Shown here: in pieces, positions 15,728 through 23,119 of the stretch
How positions within the stretch are numbered: the first letter of the stretch is position 1
How the letters are laid out: the number at the start of each line of letters is the position of its first letter
NCBI GenBank assembly: GCA_018260425.1
Contig: JAGLBD010000032.1
Location: 1-40,137, forward strand
Reading direction: 5' to 3'
Length of the DNA: 40,137 nt
Origin: Pseudogulbenkiania sp.
GTDB taxonomy: Bacteria > Pseudomonadota > Gammaproteobacteria > Burkholderiales > Chromobacteriaceae
Program-made: the position numbers and the translations under genes
The notes under the pieces: generated by a model
What the model saw: the letters and a program-made list of their open reading frames with translations, nothing else
The model's database searches: none
What the model was told of the DNA's origin: nothing

Positions 15728-15984
15728 CAGGCCTCGACCGATTCCTGCATCAGTCCATGCAGTGCATCCACCACGTCTTGCAGCGTGCGTACCGACTTGA
15801 AGACATCGGGTTGCAGGCGCTTGCCGACATAGGGGCGGAATTGCACGATCAGGTCAACGGCGTCGATGCTGTCGATGTCGAGATCTTCACGCAGACGGGC
15901 TTCCGGGCGAATGAGTTCCGGGTCGATTTCAAAGGTGTCCTGCAGCACGGTGCTCAGGCGATGGAACAGTTCTTCTTTGGTCAT
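15727..15984 (-). CDS. apeF: Acyl carrier protein (second APE carrier)
   Basis: This 85-residue acidic carrier protein has the phosphopantetheine attachment motif DIDSIDAVDL with Ser39 as the modified residue. Its ends match the usual four-helix carrier fold. It probably holds the aryl starter or the growing polyene between the ligase, ketosynthase, reductase and dehydratases. It lies 26 bases after the first carrier gene and overlaps the start of the membrane protein gene. Which of the two carriers loads the starter cannot be decided from the sequence; the name follows gene order in described clusters. Confidence 0.92.
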   Translation of the reverse strand: MTKEELFHRLSTVLQDTFEIDPELIRPEARLREDLDIDSIDAVDLIVQFRPYVGKRLQPDVFKSVRTLQDVVDALHGLMQESVEA

Positions 15985-16010
15985 GCCAATTCTCGAAAAT
16001 GATTAATGGT

Positions 16011-16271
16011 TCAGATTTTTCTGGCGTGGGACACGAATTCCGCCAGCTTGGCAATGCTGGAGAAATGGTCCCGGGTCTCGGCGGCATCCGGAGACAGACT
16101 GACGCCGTAACGTTTTTGCAGTGCCAGCCCCAGTTCCAGTGCGTCAATGGAGTCGAGCCCCAGTCCTTCGCCGAACAGCGGGGTTTGCGGGTCGATCTCG
16201 TCCGGCGTGATGTCTTCCAGATTGAGGGCGTTGATCAGCAGTTGTTTGATTTCAAGTTGCAGAGTTTGCAT
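16011..16271 (-). CDS. apeE: Acyl carrier protein (first APE carrier)
   Basis: This 86-residue carrier protein has the attachment motif GLDSIDALEL with Ser41 as the modified residue and acidic helices on both sides. In the described APE pathway one carrier bears the extending chain while the second has a more specialised role. Two different carriers next to each other are a hallmark of APE clusters. The ATG at 16271 lies 20 bases inside the end of the preceding acyltransferase gene. Activation should come from the transferase encoded at 520-1197. Confidence 0.92.
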   Translation of the reverse strand: MQTLQLEIKQLLINALNLEDITPDEIDPQTPLFGEGLGLDSIDALELGLALQKRYGVSLSPDAAETRDHFSSIAKLAEFVSHARKI

Positions 16272-17034
16272 GAGAGCTCGATGGAGAAAGAAATAGGTCG
16301 TGCAGAAAACGGGTCAGTTTGCGCGCCGCCAAAGCGTCGCTGCCGGCTGAGATAAAGGGGTCTACCGGCATGTCGTCGAGAACTTCGATGGTGAAGCTCA
16401 TGGGGCGCGCCGGAACTTTCCACCACGGCGTACCCTTGGCCAGGCTGCGGGGGGCGCAACGAATCAGTACCGGCGTGACCGGAATGCGTCCCCGGATAGC
16501 GATGTTTGCCGCACCGCGTTGCAACTTCATGCTGCCGTCGAGCGCTGTTCGGGTGCCTTCGGGAAAGATCACCAGCGAGCTGCCGGACTTCAGTGAAACG
16601 ATGCAATCCTCGATCATGCCTTCGCTGGTGTCGTTGCAGATGTAACCGGCGGCCCGCACGGGCCCGCGAGTGAAGGGGTTGCGTGCCAGACTGGACTTGA
16701 CCACGCAGTCGGCATTGGGCAGCAATGAAATCAGAAACACGACATCGATGAGTGTCGGGTGATTGGCCAGTACCAGCAGGCCCGGGCGAGCCAGCTTTTC
16801 GTGTCCGGAAATCGTGTAGTTCAACAGCCCCAGCCGGAACATCAGTTGCACGAAAGCGGCGAAACTGGTTTGGACGATGCGGCGGGCGATCCGCCGGCGC
16901 CGGACCGTGTCGCGAATCGACAGGGTCAGGATGGGAAAGACCGTCAGGGCGAAAAGCACCCCTCCCAGCCCGAAAGCCGTAAAGGCCAGACCCGTGGCGA
17001 CAATGCGCCAGAGATGATTCAGTCGCTCACGCAT
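16252..17034 (-). CDS. PlsC-type 1-acylglycerol-3-phosphate acyltransferase-like protein
   Basis: This 260-residue membrane acyltransferase has an N-terminal hydrophobic anchor (about 10-40), the catalytic HX4D motif His92 to Asp97 in LANHPTLIDVVFL, and the FPEGTRT motif at 156-162. The family adds an acyl chain to a glycerolipid or similar acceptor. In the APE operon it probably builds part of the lipid anchor and is distinct from the LpxL-type enzyme at 11832-12773. ATG 17034 overlaps the stop of the first gene by 8 bases; a GTG at 17055 is the longer alternative. Acceptor unknown. Confidence 0.88.
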   Translation of the reverse strand: MRERLNHLWRIVATGLAFTAFGLGGVLFALTVFPILTLSIRDTVRRRRIARRIVQTSFAAFVQLMFRLGLLNYTISGHEKLARPGLLVLANHPTLIDVVFLISLLPNADCVVKSSLARNPFTRGPVRAAGYICNDTSEGMIEDCIVSLKSGSSLVIFPEGTRTALDGSMKLQRGAANIAIRGRIPVTPVLIRCAPRSLAKGTPWWKVPARPMSFTIEVLDDMPVDPFISAGSDALAARKLTRFLHDLFLSPSSSHANSAT

Positions 17035-17701
17035 GGCGCTGCCAGATCCAGGCACGATGGCCTGCGTGACGTATCAGACGCGAGGTGTTTCCCGCAAAGA
17101 AGCCGGCCAGAGAGTCCGGGGAAGGTGGTTCTTCCAGGGGGCCGTGCGTCAGGTGGATGGCTGGCCCCTTGTCCGCCTGTTGAACCAGACACGCCCAGGC
17201 ATGCAATGTGGTCGGTGAGAGTCCGAAACAGTCATAGGGCGAGGGTGGGGGGGCATCGTAATACACCACACGCACGGCCTTGGCTCCGTCGTCGAGCAAG
17301 CCGCACGCTTCATGAAAAGCTTGCTCGGCGGTTTCCTCTCCTGCCGCGATGGCGGTGTAGGGTCCGGTATGACCGGTGAGAATGCCGTGCAGTGCCCCGA
17401 TCGAATTGTGGACCGAAAGACCGAATTGGGTTGGGGAGACCGGGGTGCCGGAGGCCAACTCCTCCAGTAGCGAGATGGATCGCGACAGGTCGCCATGGCG
17501 CGACGCAAAAACCAGCGGAATATCCGGGTGCGCATGCTCAATGCCGAAAGCGACGTGCATGGCCGCTTTGCCGAGTGATGTCATGCGACGGCGCTGCATG
17601 GCGGGGACTTGGGGGAGGGGCGGTTCTGTCAGCCCGTTTCCACTCGAGGAATCCACACTCCAGTGGCACCATTGCTGTACAGAAAAACGTAACAGAGACA
17701 T
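17027..17701 (-). CDS. apeC: Chain-length-factor-like ketosynthase partner (ApeC type)
   Basis: This 224-residue protein resembles only the N-terminal half of a ketosynthase. It has the RRRMTSLGKAAMH segment near 37-49 and FASRHGDLSRSISLLEEL near 66-83. Where the active cysteine would be it reads LSVHNSIGALHGI, so it cannot act as a condensing enzyme. This truncated, Cys-lacking form is the normal state for the APE chain-length-factor partner (Ketoacyl-synt_2 family), which pairs with the complete ketosynthase to set polyene length. It is the first gene of the operon, with ATG at 17701 preceded by CAGG. The partner is probably the enzyme at 4091-5275. Confidence 0.87.
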   Translation of the reverse strand: MSLLRFSVQQWCHWSVDSSSGNGLTEPPLPQVPAMQRRRMTSLGKAAMHVAFGIEHAHPDIPLVFASRHGDLSRSISLLEELASGTPVSPTQFGLSVHNSIGALHGILTGHTGPYTAIAAGEETAEQAFHEACGLLDDGAKAVRVVYYDAPPPSPYDCFGLSPTTLHAWACLVQQADKGPAIHLTHGPLEEPPSPDSLAGFFAGNTSRLIRHAGHRAWIWQRHA

Positions 17702-17857
17702 TGACCTGAAAGCGCAATAAAGTGTTTTTAGTTGTTTTTAATAAAAAACTGACATGAAAGTAAATAAATTCTTATAACTTATGCATGCAGAATTAACGTG
17801 TTAACTATTGTAAACATATTATCATTGATTGTAATGAATTTTCTGATAGTTGATTCA
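17702..17857. promoter_or_regulatory. AT-rich divergent control region between the APE and ugp operons
   Basis: This stretch is far richer in A and T than its surroundings and holds no credible gene. It has long T and A runs (about 17725-17750), a palindrome TTAACGTGTTAA at 17793-17804 and TGCATGCA at 17782-17789. It should carry the leftward promoter of the APE operon and perhaps the rightward ugp promoter. I could not fix a pair of -35 and -10 boxes with good spacing on either strand. Such a composition is typical of sites bound by H-NS-like silencers and of strongly regulated promoters, but no regulator can be named. Confidence 0.6.
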
Positions 17858-17941
17858 CCAAATGCCCCCTTTACCAAATGGTGAAGGTTTCGGTGAGCGT
17901 AGCGTGAATCACCGTCAATGGCATTCCCCCGGAGAAGGGGC
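17855..17941. repeat. Folded palindromic element in the ugp leader region
   Basis: Several nested inverted repeats overlap here. The outer arms GCCCCCTTTACC (17864-17875) and GGAGAAGGGGC (17931-17941) pair with one bulge and one mismatch. Inside them AATG (17877-17880) pairs with CATT (17922-17925), and CGGTGA (17891-17896) pairs with TCACCG (17909-17914). TCACCA (17855-17860) can pair instead with TGGTGA (17879-17884), and ACCAAATG occurs twice, at 17857 and 17873. The GC-rich element sits directly beside the AT-rich region. It may be a REP-like extragenic element or a structured ugpB leader. No second copy was seen in this window. Confidence 0.55.
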
Positions 17942-17966
17942 GAAAGTAAAAAACCGCTTTGTGTCA

Positions 17967-17984
17967 ATGTCATATCAGTGCAAT
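17967..17984 (+). promoter_or_regulatory. Possible PHO box upstream of ugpB
   Basis: The 18 bases ATGTCATATCAGTGCAAT resemble the PhoB double heptamer CTGTCAT-N4-CTGTCAT. The first heptamer matches at 6 of 7 positions and the second at only 4 of 7. In E. coli the ugp operon is controlled by PhoB, so such a site is expected here, but the match is weak and no clear -10 box lies at the usual distance. It is 85 bases before the ugpB start. Confidence 0.3.
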
Positions 17985-18068
17985 GTTTTTGCAACGCACT
18001 GGTGTCACAATCCACCGCTTGCAGGTAATGCCAATGTCTCTGCCTTTCTACGCAACCGGGAGTTTTGC

Positions 18069-19391
18069 ATGCTTTTTACCTTCGCTACTCGTCGTCTGGT
18101 CACCGCTGTGGCCCTGACTGCACTGGCCCCGCTGGCCGGAGCTACGACTGATTTGCAATTCTGGCATTCCATGGACGGGTCCCTCGGGGAGCGGGTGAAT
18201 GCCATCGCCAATCAGTTCAATGCGTCGCAGAAAGAGTACAAGATCATCCCGGTCTATAAAGGCAACTACGACGAGTCGCTCTCGGCAGCGATTGCGGCAT
18301 CACGTAGCGGCACCGCACCGCATATTGTTCAGGTGTTCGAAGTCGGCACCGCCACGATGATGCAAGCGGGCAAGGCGATCAAGCCGGTTAGTCAGGTAAT
18401 GAAAGAGGCGGGGGAAGTGCTGGATGAAAAGATGTTCATTCCTGCCATCGCCGGCTACTACTCGGACAGCAAGACCGGCCATCTGGTCTCGATGCCCTTC
18501 AATAGCTCCACACCGGTGCTGTACTACAACAAGGACGCCTTTAAAAAGGCCGGCCTGAATCCCGATCAACCGCCGCGTTCGTGGCAGGAACTCGCCGCTG
18601 CCGCCGCCAAACTCAAGGCATCCGGCATGAGCTGTGGCTATACCACCGGTTGGCAAGGCTGGGTGCTGCTGGAAAACTTCAGCACCTGGCATAACCTGCC
18701 TTATGCCAGCCTGGATAACGGCTTTGGTGGAACGGGTGCCGTGTTGCAATTCAATAGCCCGCTGCATGTGAAGCACATCGAATTCCTGGCCAAAATGGCC
18801 AAGGACGGCACATTTACCTATGCCGGCCGCAAAGATGAAGCAACGCCGCGCTTTTATTCCGGAGAGTGCGGCATCATGACCGGCAGCTCGGGCTCCCTGG
18901 CCAACATCCGCAAGAATGCGCGCTTCGACTACGGTATCGGCATGATGCCGTATTACCCCGACGTGAAGGGTGCGCCGCAAAACGCCATTATTGGTGGCGC
19001 AAGCCTGTGGGTGATGGGTGGCAAGAGTCAGGCTGAATACAAAGGTGTGGCCCGTTTCCTGAAACGGGTCGCCACGCCGGCCGTTGCCGCCGAGTGGCAT
19101 CAGAACACCGGCTACTTGCCGGTTACGGTTGCCGCATTTGACCTGAGCCGGAAGCAGGGTTTCTACGAGAAGAACCCTGGCTCCGACGTGGCGGCCCGCC
19201 AGATGCTCAACAAGCCGCCCAAGTCCTACACCCGGGGCCTGCGTCTGGGCTATATGCCTCAGATTCGCACCGTGGTCGACGAGGAGCTGGAAAGCGTCTG
19301 GGCCGGCAAGCAAACGCCGCGTGCGGCACTCGATACGGCCGTGTCACGCGGCAACGAGCTGCTGCGTCGTTTTGAAAAGACCGCACATTGA
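18069..19391 (+). CDS. ugpB: sn-Glycerol-3-phosphate-binding protein UgpB
   Basis: This 440-residue periplasmic binding protein should capture sn-glycerol-3-phosphate or glycerophosphodiesters for the UgpAEC transporter. It has a signal peptide ([18 protein letters not shown]) and a mature start [16 protein letters not shown], which is characteristic of UgpB, as are [22 protein letters not shown] and the late [13 protein letters not shown] segment. Length is close to the E. coli protein. ATG 18069, preceded by GGGAG, gives a normal signal peptide; the frame stays open upstream to 17850 but that part lies in the palindromic element. It is the first gene of the ugpBAECQ operon. Confidence 0.95.
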   Translation: MLFTFATRRLVTAVALTALAPLAGATTDLQFWHSMDGSLGERVNAIANQFNASQKEYKIIPVYKGNYDESLSAAIAASRSGTAPHIVQVFEVGTATMMQAGKAIKPVSQVMKEAGEVLDEKMFIPAIAGYYSDSKTGHLVSMPFNSSTPVLYYNKDAFKKAGLNPDQPPRSWQELAAAAAKLKASGMSCGYTTGWQGWVLLENFSTWHNLPYASLDNGFGGTGAVLQFNSPLHVKHIEFLAKMAKDGTFTYAGRKDEATPRFYSGECGIMTGSSGSLANIRKNARFDYGIGMMPYYPDVKGAPQNAIIGGASLWVMGGKSQAEYKGVARFLKRVATPAVAAEWHQNTGYLPVTVAAFDLSRKQGFYEKNPGSDVAARQMLNKPPKSYTRGLRLGYMPQIRTVVDEELESVWAGKQTPRAALDTAVSRGNELLRRFEKTAH

Positions 19392-19398
19392 TCCATCA

Positions 19399-19428
19399 CG
19401 CCCTTTGCCGCGGTCGTGGCAAAGGGCG
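19399..19428 (+). promoter_or_regulatory. Intercistronic hairpin between ugpB and ugpA
   Basis: A perfect 11-base inverted repeat, CGCCCTTTGCC (19399-19409) and GGCAAAGGGCG (19418-19428), with an 8-base loop lies in the only sizeable gap of the ugp operon. It is followed by TTTCT, which is too short for a strong terminator. Such hairpins often protect the upstream message or cut read-through, giving more binding protein than permease. That effect is inferred here. Confidence 0.7.
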
Positions 19429-19447
19429 TTTCTCCCTTGCGGTATGA

Positions 19448-20332
19448 ATGATGTCGCATCGCTTTCATTTTCCGGAACGCGGACTGGGCTTGCTGTTGAT
19501 GTTGCCCCAGCTGTTGATCACCGTGATCTTCTTCGTCTGGCCGGCAGGGCAGGCGCTCTGGGAGTCTACCCGCCTGCAGGATGCCTTCGGGCTGAGTAGC
19601 ACCTTTGTCGGTCTGGACAACTTTGCATCCCTGTTTCGTGACCCGCTGTATTTGCAGACGGTACGCACCACGCTGCTGTTCAGTGTGCTGGTGGCAAGCC
19701 TGGGCTTGCTGGTGGCATTGCTGCTGGCGGTGATGGCCAACCGGGTGGTCCGGGCCAGTGCGTTCTACCGCACCATCCTGATCTTGCCCTATGCGGTGGC
19801 GCCGTCCATCGCCGCGGTGTTGTGGTTGTTTCTGTTCAGTCCCGGGCTGGGCTGGATCAGTTATCTGCTGGCGCAGTGCGGCATCGACTGGAATCATGTC
19901 CTGAATGGCGGGCAGGCCCTGACGCTGGTGGTGCTGGCCTCGACCTGGAAGCAGATCAGTTACAACTTCCTGTTCTTTCTGGCTGCGCTGCAGGCCATCC
20001 CGACTTCCTTGCTCGAGGCGGCGGCCATCGACGGTGCCAGTCCCTTGCGCCGCTTCAGGGATATCGTGTTCCCCTTGCTGTCGCCGACCAGCTTTTTCTT
20101 GCTGGTGGTCAATCTGGTGTACGCCTTCTTCGATACCTTTGCCGTCATCGACGCCGCGACCGGCGGGGGCCCCGGCAAGTCCACCGAAACCCTGATCTTC
20201 AAGGTGTACAGCGAAGGGTTCAAAGGACTGGATCTGGGCAGCTCTGCGGCGCAATCGGTCATCTTGATGCTGTTGGTCGGCGCGTTGACACTGGTGCAGT
20301 TCCGCTATGTGGAAAGAAAGGTGCAGTACTGA
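19448..20332 (+). CDS. ugpA: sn-Glycerol-3-phosphate ABC transporter permease UgpA
   Basis: This 294-residue inner-membrane permease has six expected helices; the first is [22 protein letters not shown] near 14-35. The cytoplasmic EAA loop [20 protein letters not shown], which docks on the ATPase, begins near residue 191. [11 protein letters not shown] near 239 is typical of the UgpA/MalF-type subunit. It forms the membrane channel with UgpE. The start is ATG 19448 or the adjacent ATG 19451, and the ribosome site is weak. The stop overlaps the ugpE start as TGATG. Confidence 0.94.
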   Translation: MMSHRFHFPERGLGLLLMLPQLLITVIFFVWPAGQALWESTRLQDAFGLSSTFVGLDNFASLFRDPLYLQTVRTTLLFSVLVASLGLLVALLLAVMANRVVRASAFYRTILILPYAVAPSIAAVLWLFLFSPGLGWISYLLAQCGIDWNHVLNGGQALTLVVLASTWKQISYNFLFFLAALQAIPTSLLEAAAIDGASPLRRFRDIVFPLLSPTSFFLLVVNLVYAFFDTFAVIDAATGGGPGKSTETLIFKVYSEGFKGLDLGSSAAQSVILMLLVGALTLVQFRYVERKVQY

Positions 20333-21171
20333 TGATCGAGAATCGCAAGGGGCTGGATGGCCTCAGCCATCTGGTGCTGATCGCCGGCATGGTGTTGGTG
20401 GCTTTTCCGCTCTATCTGATGCTGATTACCGCCTCCTATGACGCCAACAGCGCGTTGCCGACACCGGTGCCATTGCTGCCGGGCGGACATTTTTTTGCCA
20501 ATCTCGGTCAGGTGCTGACCGGGGAGGGTGGTGCCGTGAGCTGGCCGTTCTGGAAAATTCTTGGCAACAGTCTGGCCATGGCCGTGTCGATTGCCCTGGG
20601 CAAGATGCTCATTTCCCTGTTGTCCGCCTTTGCCATCGTCTACTTCCGTTTTCCATTGCGTAATGCCGGATTCGTGCTGATTTTCGCGACCTTGATGTTG
20701 CCGGTGGAGGTGAGAATTTTTCCGACGGTGGCGGTGATCACCGATCTTGGCATGATCAACTCCTTTGCCGGTTTGACCTTGCCGCTGATCGCGTCGGCGA
20801 CCTCGACCTTTTTGCTGCGACAAAGCCTGCTGTCCTTGCCGCGCGAGCTTGCCGAGGCCGCACGGGTGGATGGCGCAGGTCCCTTGCGCTTTCTCTGGGA
20901 CATTGTCCTGCCGGTGATCCGTACCACGCTGGCAGCCTTGTTCGTCATCAATTTTGTCTACGGCTGGAACCAGTATTTGTGGCCGCTGCTGGTGTTGCGC
21001 GACGCCTCGCTCTCCACCACGCTGATGGCCATCAAAAGCATGATGGGCGAGGGCGCCGTGAAATGGCCGCTGGTCATGGCCGGAGCCACCCTGACCTTGC
21101 TGCCGCCTTTGCTGGTGGTGCTGGGCATGCAGCGCTGGTTCGTCAAAGGCCTGGTCGATAGCGAGAAATAA
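20332..21171 (+). CDS. ugpE: sn-Glycerol-3-phosphate ABC transporter permease UgpE
   Basis: This 279-residue permease pairs with UgpA. It shows a first helix near 12-32 ([20 protein letters not shown]), the EAA loop [20 protein letters not shown] beginning near 180, and a late [12 protein letters not shown] segment, all typical of UgpE. ATG 20332 shares one base with the ugpA stop, so translation is probably coupled. The frame is open upstream inside ugpA, but the upstream part has no permease character. A gap of 34 bases follows before ugpC. Confidence 0.94.
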   Translation: MIENRKGLDGLSHLVLIAGMVLVAFPLYLMLITASYDANSALPTPVPLLPGGHFFANLGQVLTGEGGAVSWPFWKILGNSLAMAVSIALGKMLISLLSAFAIVYFRFPLRNAGFVLIFATLMLPVEVRIFPTVAVITDLGMINSFAGLTLPLIASATSTFLLRQSLLSLPRELAEAARVDGAGPLRFLWDIVLPVIRTTLAALFVINFVYGWNQYLWPLLVLRDASLSTTLMAIKSMMGEGAVKWPLVMAGATLTLLPPLLVVLGMQRWFVKGLVDSEK

Positions 21172-21205
21172 CACGCTCTCGGGCAGAGAGCGGGAGAGAT
21201 TGAGC

Positions 21206-22294
21206 ATGGCATCGTTGAGTCTTGCCGGCATCGGCAAACGGTATGCGGGCAGTGAGCGCCCGGTATTGCAGGACATTACGGTCGATATTGCCGATGGCGA
21301 ATTCGTGGTGATCGTGGGGGCGTCCGGTTGCGGCAAGTCGACCTTGCTGCGCATGGTGGCGGGTCTTGAGAGCATCAGCTGCGGCGAGGTACAGATCGCC
21401 GGCAAGCGTGTCAATGAGCTGGAGCCGAAGGATCGGGATATTGCCATGGTGTTCCAGAACTATGCGCTCTATCCCCACATGACCGTGGCGGAAAATCTTG
21501 GCTATGCCCTCAAGATCAAGGGTCTGGCTCGCGCCGAAATCGAGGAACGGGTCAGCCGGGTCGCGGCCATTCTCGAATTGGCACCCTTGCTGTCCCGGCG
21601 CCCGCGAGAGTTGTCGGGCGGACAACGCCAGCGGGTGGCGATGGGACGCGCCATCGTGCGTGAACCGGCGGTGTTCCTGTTTGATGAACCCTTGTCGAAT
21701 CTCGATGCGCGTTTGCGTACCCAGATGCGGCTGGAGATTCAGAGTCTGCATCGCCGGCTTGCCACCACCAGCCTGTATGTGACGCATGATCAAGTCGAAG
21801 CCATGACGCTGGCCGATCGGGTCATCCTGCTGGATCAGGGCCGTATCGAACAGATCGGTACGCCGGCCGAGATCTATGATCGCCCGGAAACCCTGTTTGT
21901 GGCCGGATTCATTGGCTCGCCATCGATGAACCTGCTGCCGGCCCGCTTCGATGCCGATGGCGTGAATCTGCGGTTCGGGGAGCAGTCGCTGGCGCTGGTG
22001 CAGCCGCTGAGCCGGCTTGGCGGAGGCGAGGTGGTGCTGGGGATTCGTCCGGAACACTGCGCGCTCTCGACGGGCAGCGGCAGGCTGTCCCTCGAGGTGA
22101 CCGCCACCGAACGGCTGGGGGCCGATAATCAGGTGCATGGCCGGCTGGGTAGCTCGCCCTTTACGGTACGGGTTCCGCATGACGTCTGTCCGCCACCGGG
22201 GAGTCGCTTGCCTCTGGAGGTCGATACCAGCAAACTGCATCTGTTCGACCCTCAGACACGAAGGAGAATCGCCGATGGTTCAGTCACCGCCTAA
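21206..22294 (+). CDS. ugpC: sn-Glycerol-3-phosphate ABC transporter ATPase UgpC
   Basis: This 362-residue ATPase drives the UgpAE channel. The Walker A motif GASGCGKST lies at 38-46, the signature LSGGQRQR at 136-143, the Walker B segment VFLFDEP at about 156-162, and the H-loop VTHD at 192-195. A C-terminal regulatory domain of about 120 residues (from [12 protein letters not shown]) has the MalK/UgpC form, with the GIRPEH motif. ATG 21206 follows GGGAGAG; a TTG two codons upstream is less likely. The 3' end overlaps ugpQ by 20 bases. Confidence 0.95.
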   Translation: MASLSLAGIGKRYAGSERPVLQDITVDIADGEFVVIVGASGCGKSTLLRMVAGLESISCGEVQIAGKRVNELEPKDRDIAMVFQNYALYPHMTVAENLGYALKIKGLARAEIEERVSRVAAILELAPLLSRRPRELSGGQRQRVAMGRAIVREPAVFLFDEPLSNLDARLRTQMRLEIQSLHRRLATTSLYVTHDQVEAMTLADRVILLDQGRIEQIGTPAEIYDRPETLFVAGFIGSPSMNLLPARFDADGVNLRFGEQSLALVQPLSRLGGGEVVLGIRPEHCALSTGSGRLSLEVTATERLGADNQVHGRLGSSPFTVRVPHDVCPPPGSRLPLEVDTSKLHLFDPQTRRRIADGSVTA

Positions 22295-23024
22295 GCGTTG
22301 GCCGTATCCTGCGTACGTTGCTCACCGGGGAGGCGGGGTGCTTGCCCCGGAAAACACCTTGGCCGGGTTTCGTGAAGGGCTGCGTTATGGATTCCGCGCC
22401 GCCGAATGCGATGTGAAATTGTCGGCAGACGGGGTGTGTTTCTTGCTGCATGACGACAGTGTCGATCGCACCAGCAGCGGCCGTGGTCTGGCTGCATCGA
22501 TGAGCATGGCGCAGTTGTCGCAACTGGATGCCGGCAGTTGGCGCGGGGCCGCGTTTGCCGGGGAAGCCTTTCCGACACTGGCGACCATCGCGGCCTGCTG
22601 CCGGACTCACGGCATCGCCCTCAATATCGAAATCAAACCGTGCCCAGGGCGCGAGCGTGAAACCGGGGTGGCGGTGGCACGTGAAGCGTTGCGGCTATGG
22701 CAAGGTGCTGCGGTGCCTCCTTTGTTGTCGTCCTTCGACTATGACGCACTGGATGCCGCGATGCAGGCTGCTCCCACCTTGCCGCGTGCCATGTTGTTCG
22801 AGGAGGTTCCGGAGGATTGGCTTGCCTGCCTGGTCGCACTGGATGCGGTGGGTCTGCACACCGATCACTCCCGCCTGGACGAGGCCACTGCGCGGGCGAT
22901 CAAAGCGGCGGGCTACCCGCTGATGTGCTACACGGTGAACGAGGTCGACGTGGCACAACGGCTACTGTCGTGGGGTGTCGATGCCCTGTGCACCGACCGT
23001 CTGGACCGCTTCCTTCCGGCATAG
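22275..23024 (+). CDS. ugpQ: Glycerophosphodiester phosphodiesterase UgpQ
   Basis: This 249-residue cytoplasmic enzyme cleaves glycerophosphodiesters into glycerol-3-phosphate and an alcohol. It has the GDPD active-site layout: [17 protein letters not shown] near 16-32 with the catalytic His and the metal-binding Glu, [10 protein letters not shown] near 44, [11 protein letters not shown] near 60, and [11 protein letters not shown] near 117. The ATG at 22275 has a strong AAGGAG site inside the end of ugpC. As in E. coli it is the last gene of the operon, allowing imported diesters to be used. Confidence 0.95.
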   Translation: MVQSPPKRWPYPAYVAHRGGGVLAPENTLAGFREGLRYGFRAAECDVKLSADGVCFLLHDDSVDRTSSGRGLAASMSMAQLSQLDAGSWRGAAFAGEAFPTLATIAACCRTHGIALNIEIKPCPGRERETGVAVAREALRLWQGAAVPPLLSSFDYDALDAAMQAAPTLPRAMLFEEVPEDWLACLVALDAVGLHTDHSRLDEATARAIKAAGYPLMCYTVNEVDVAQRLLSWGVDALCTDRLDRFLPA

Positions 23025-23074
23025 TTTTTATAGTGTTTTGCTTATTCTTCTGTGCTCTTTATTCCATGGGTATA

Positions 23075-23093
23075 GCTGGTATACGATACCAGC
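23075..23093 (+). promoter_or_regulatory. Perfect palindrome in the leader of the thioredoxin-like gene
   Basis: GCTGGTAT (23075-23082) and ATACCAGC (23086-23093) form a perfect 8-base inverted repeat around ACG, ending 26 bases before the start codon at 23120. It is not followed by a T run, so it is not a terminator for ugpQ. It could be a repressor operator or a leader hairpin. The bases around it (TATAG, TATACG) could also form part of a -10 region. Confidence 0.55.
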
Positions 23094-23119
23094 ACTAAAC
23101 AAAGAAGATAGGGAAAACC

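Larger units (their letters stand above)
520..17701 (-). other. Aryl polyene (APE) biosynthesis, lipidation and export operon
   Basis: Twenty genes on the minus strand run from 17701 to 520 with almost no gaps. Many neighbours overlap by 1 to 14 bases, often with ATGA stop-start overlaps (at 2911-2914, 3639-3642, 9898, 12770-12773 and 15727). The gene set matches the aryl polyene family known from E. coli CFT073, Vibrio and Xenorhabdus: two acyl carrier proteins, ketosynthase plus truncated chain-length factor, two dehydratases, ketoreductase, aromatic acid ligase, ammonia-lyase, methyltransferase, glycosyltransferase, acyltransferases, thioesterase, LolA-like carrier, MMPL exporter and phosphopantetheinyl transferase. 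Aryl polyenes are yellow membrane pigments that protect against oxidative stress. No regulator gene is inside the operon, so control probably acts at the AT-rich region upstream of 17701. Confidence 0.93.

Noticed and set aside
17779-18015. A 78-codon minus-strand frame in the APE-ugp intergenic region
   Set aside because: It reads across the palindromic element and AT-rich tract, has no ribosome site and resembles no protein.
18300-22240. Several long minus-strand open frames opposite ugpB, ugpA, ugpE and ugpC
   Set aside because: Their products are low-complexity and rich in Gln, His and Gly; the plus-strand ugp genes are complete and recognisable.
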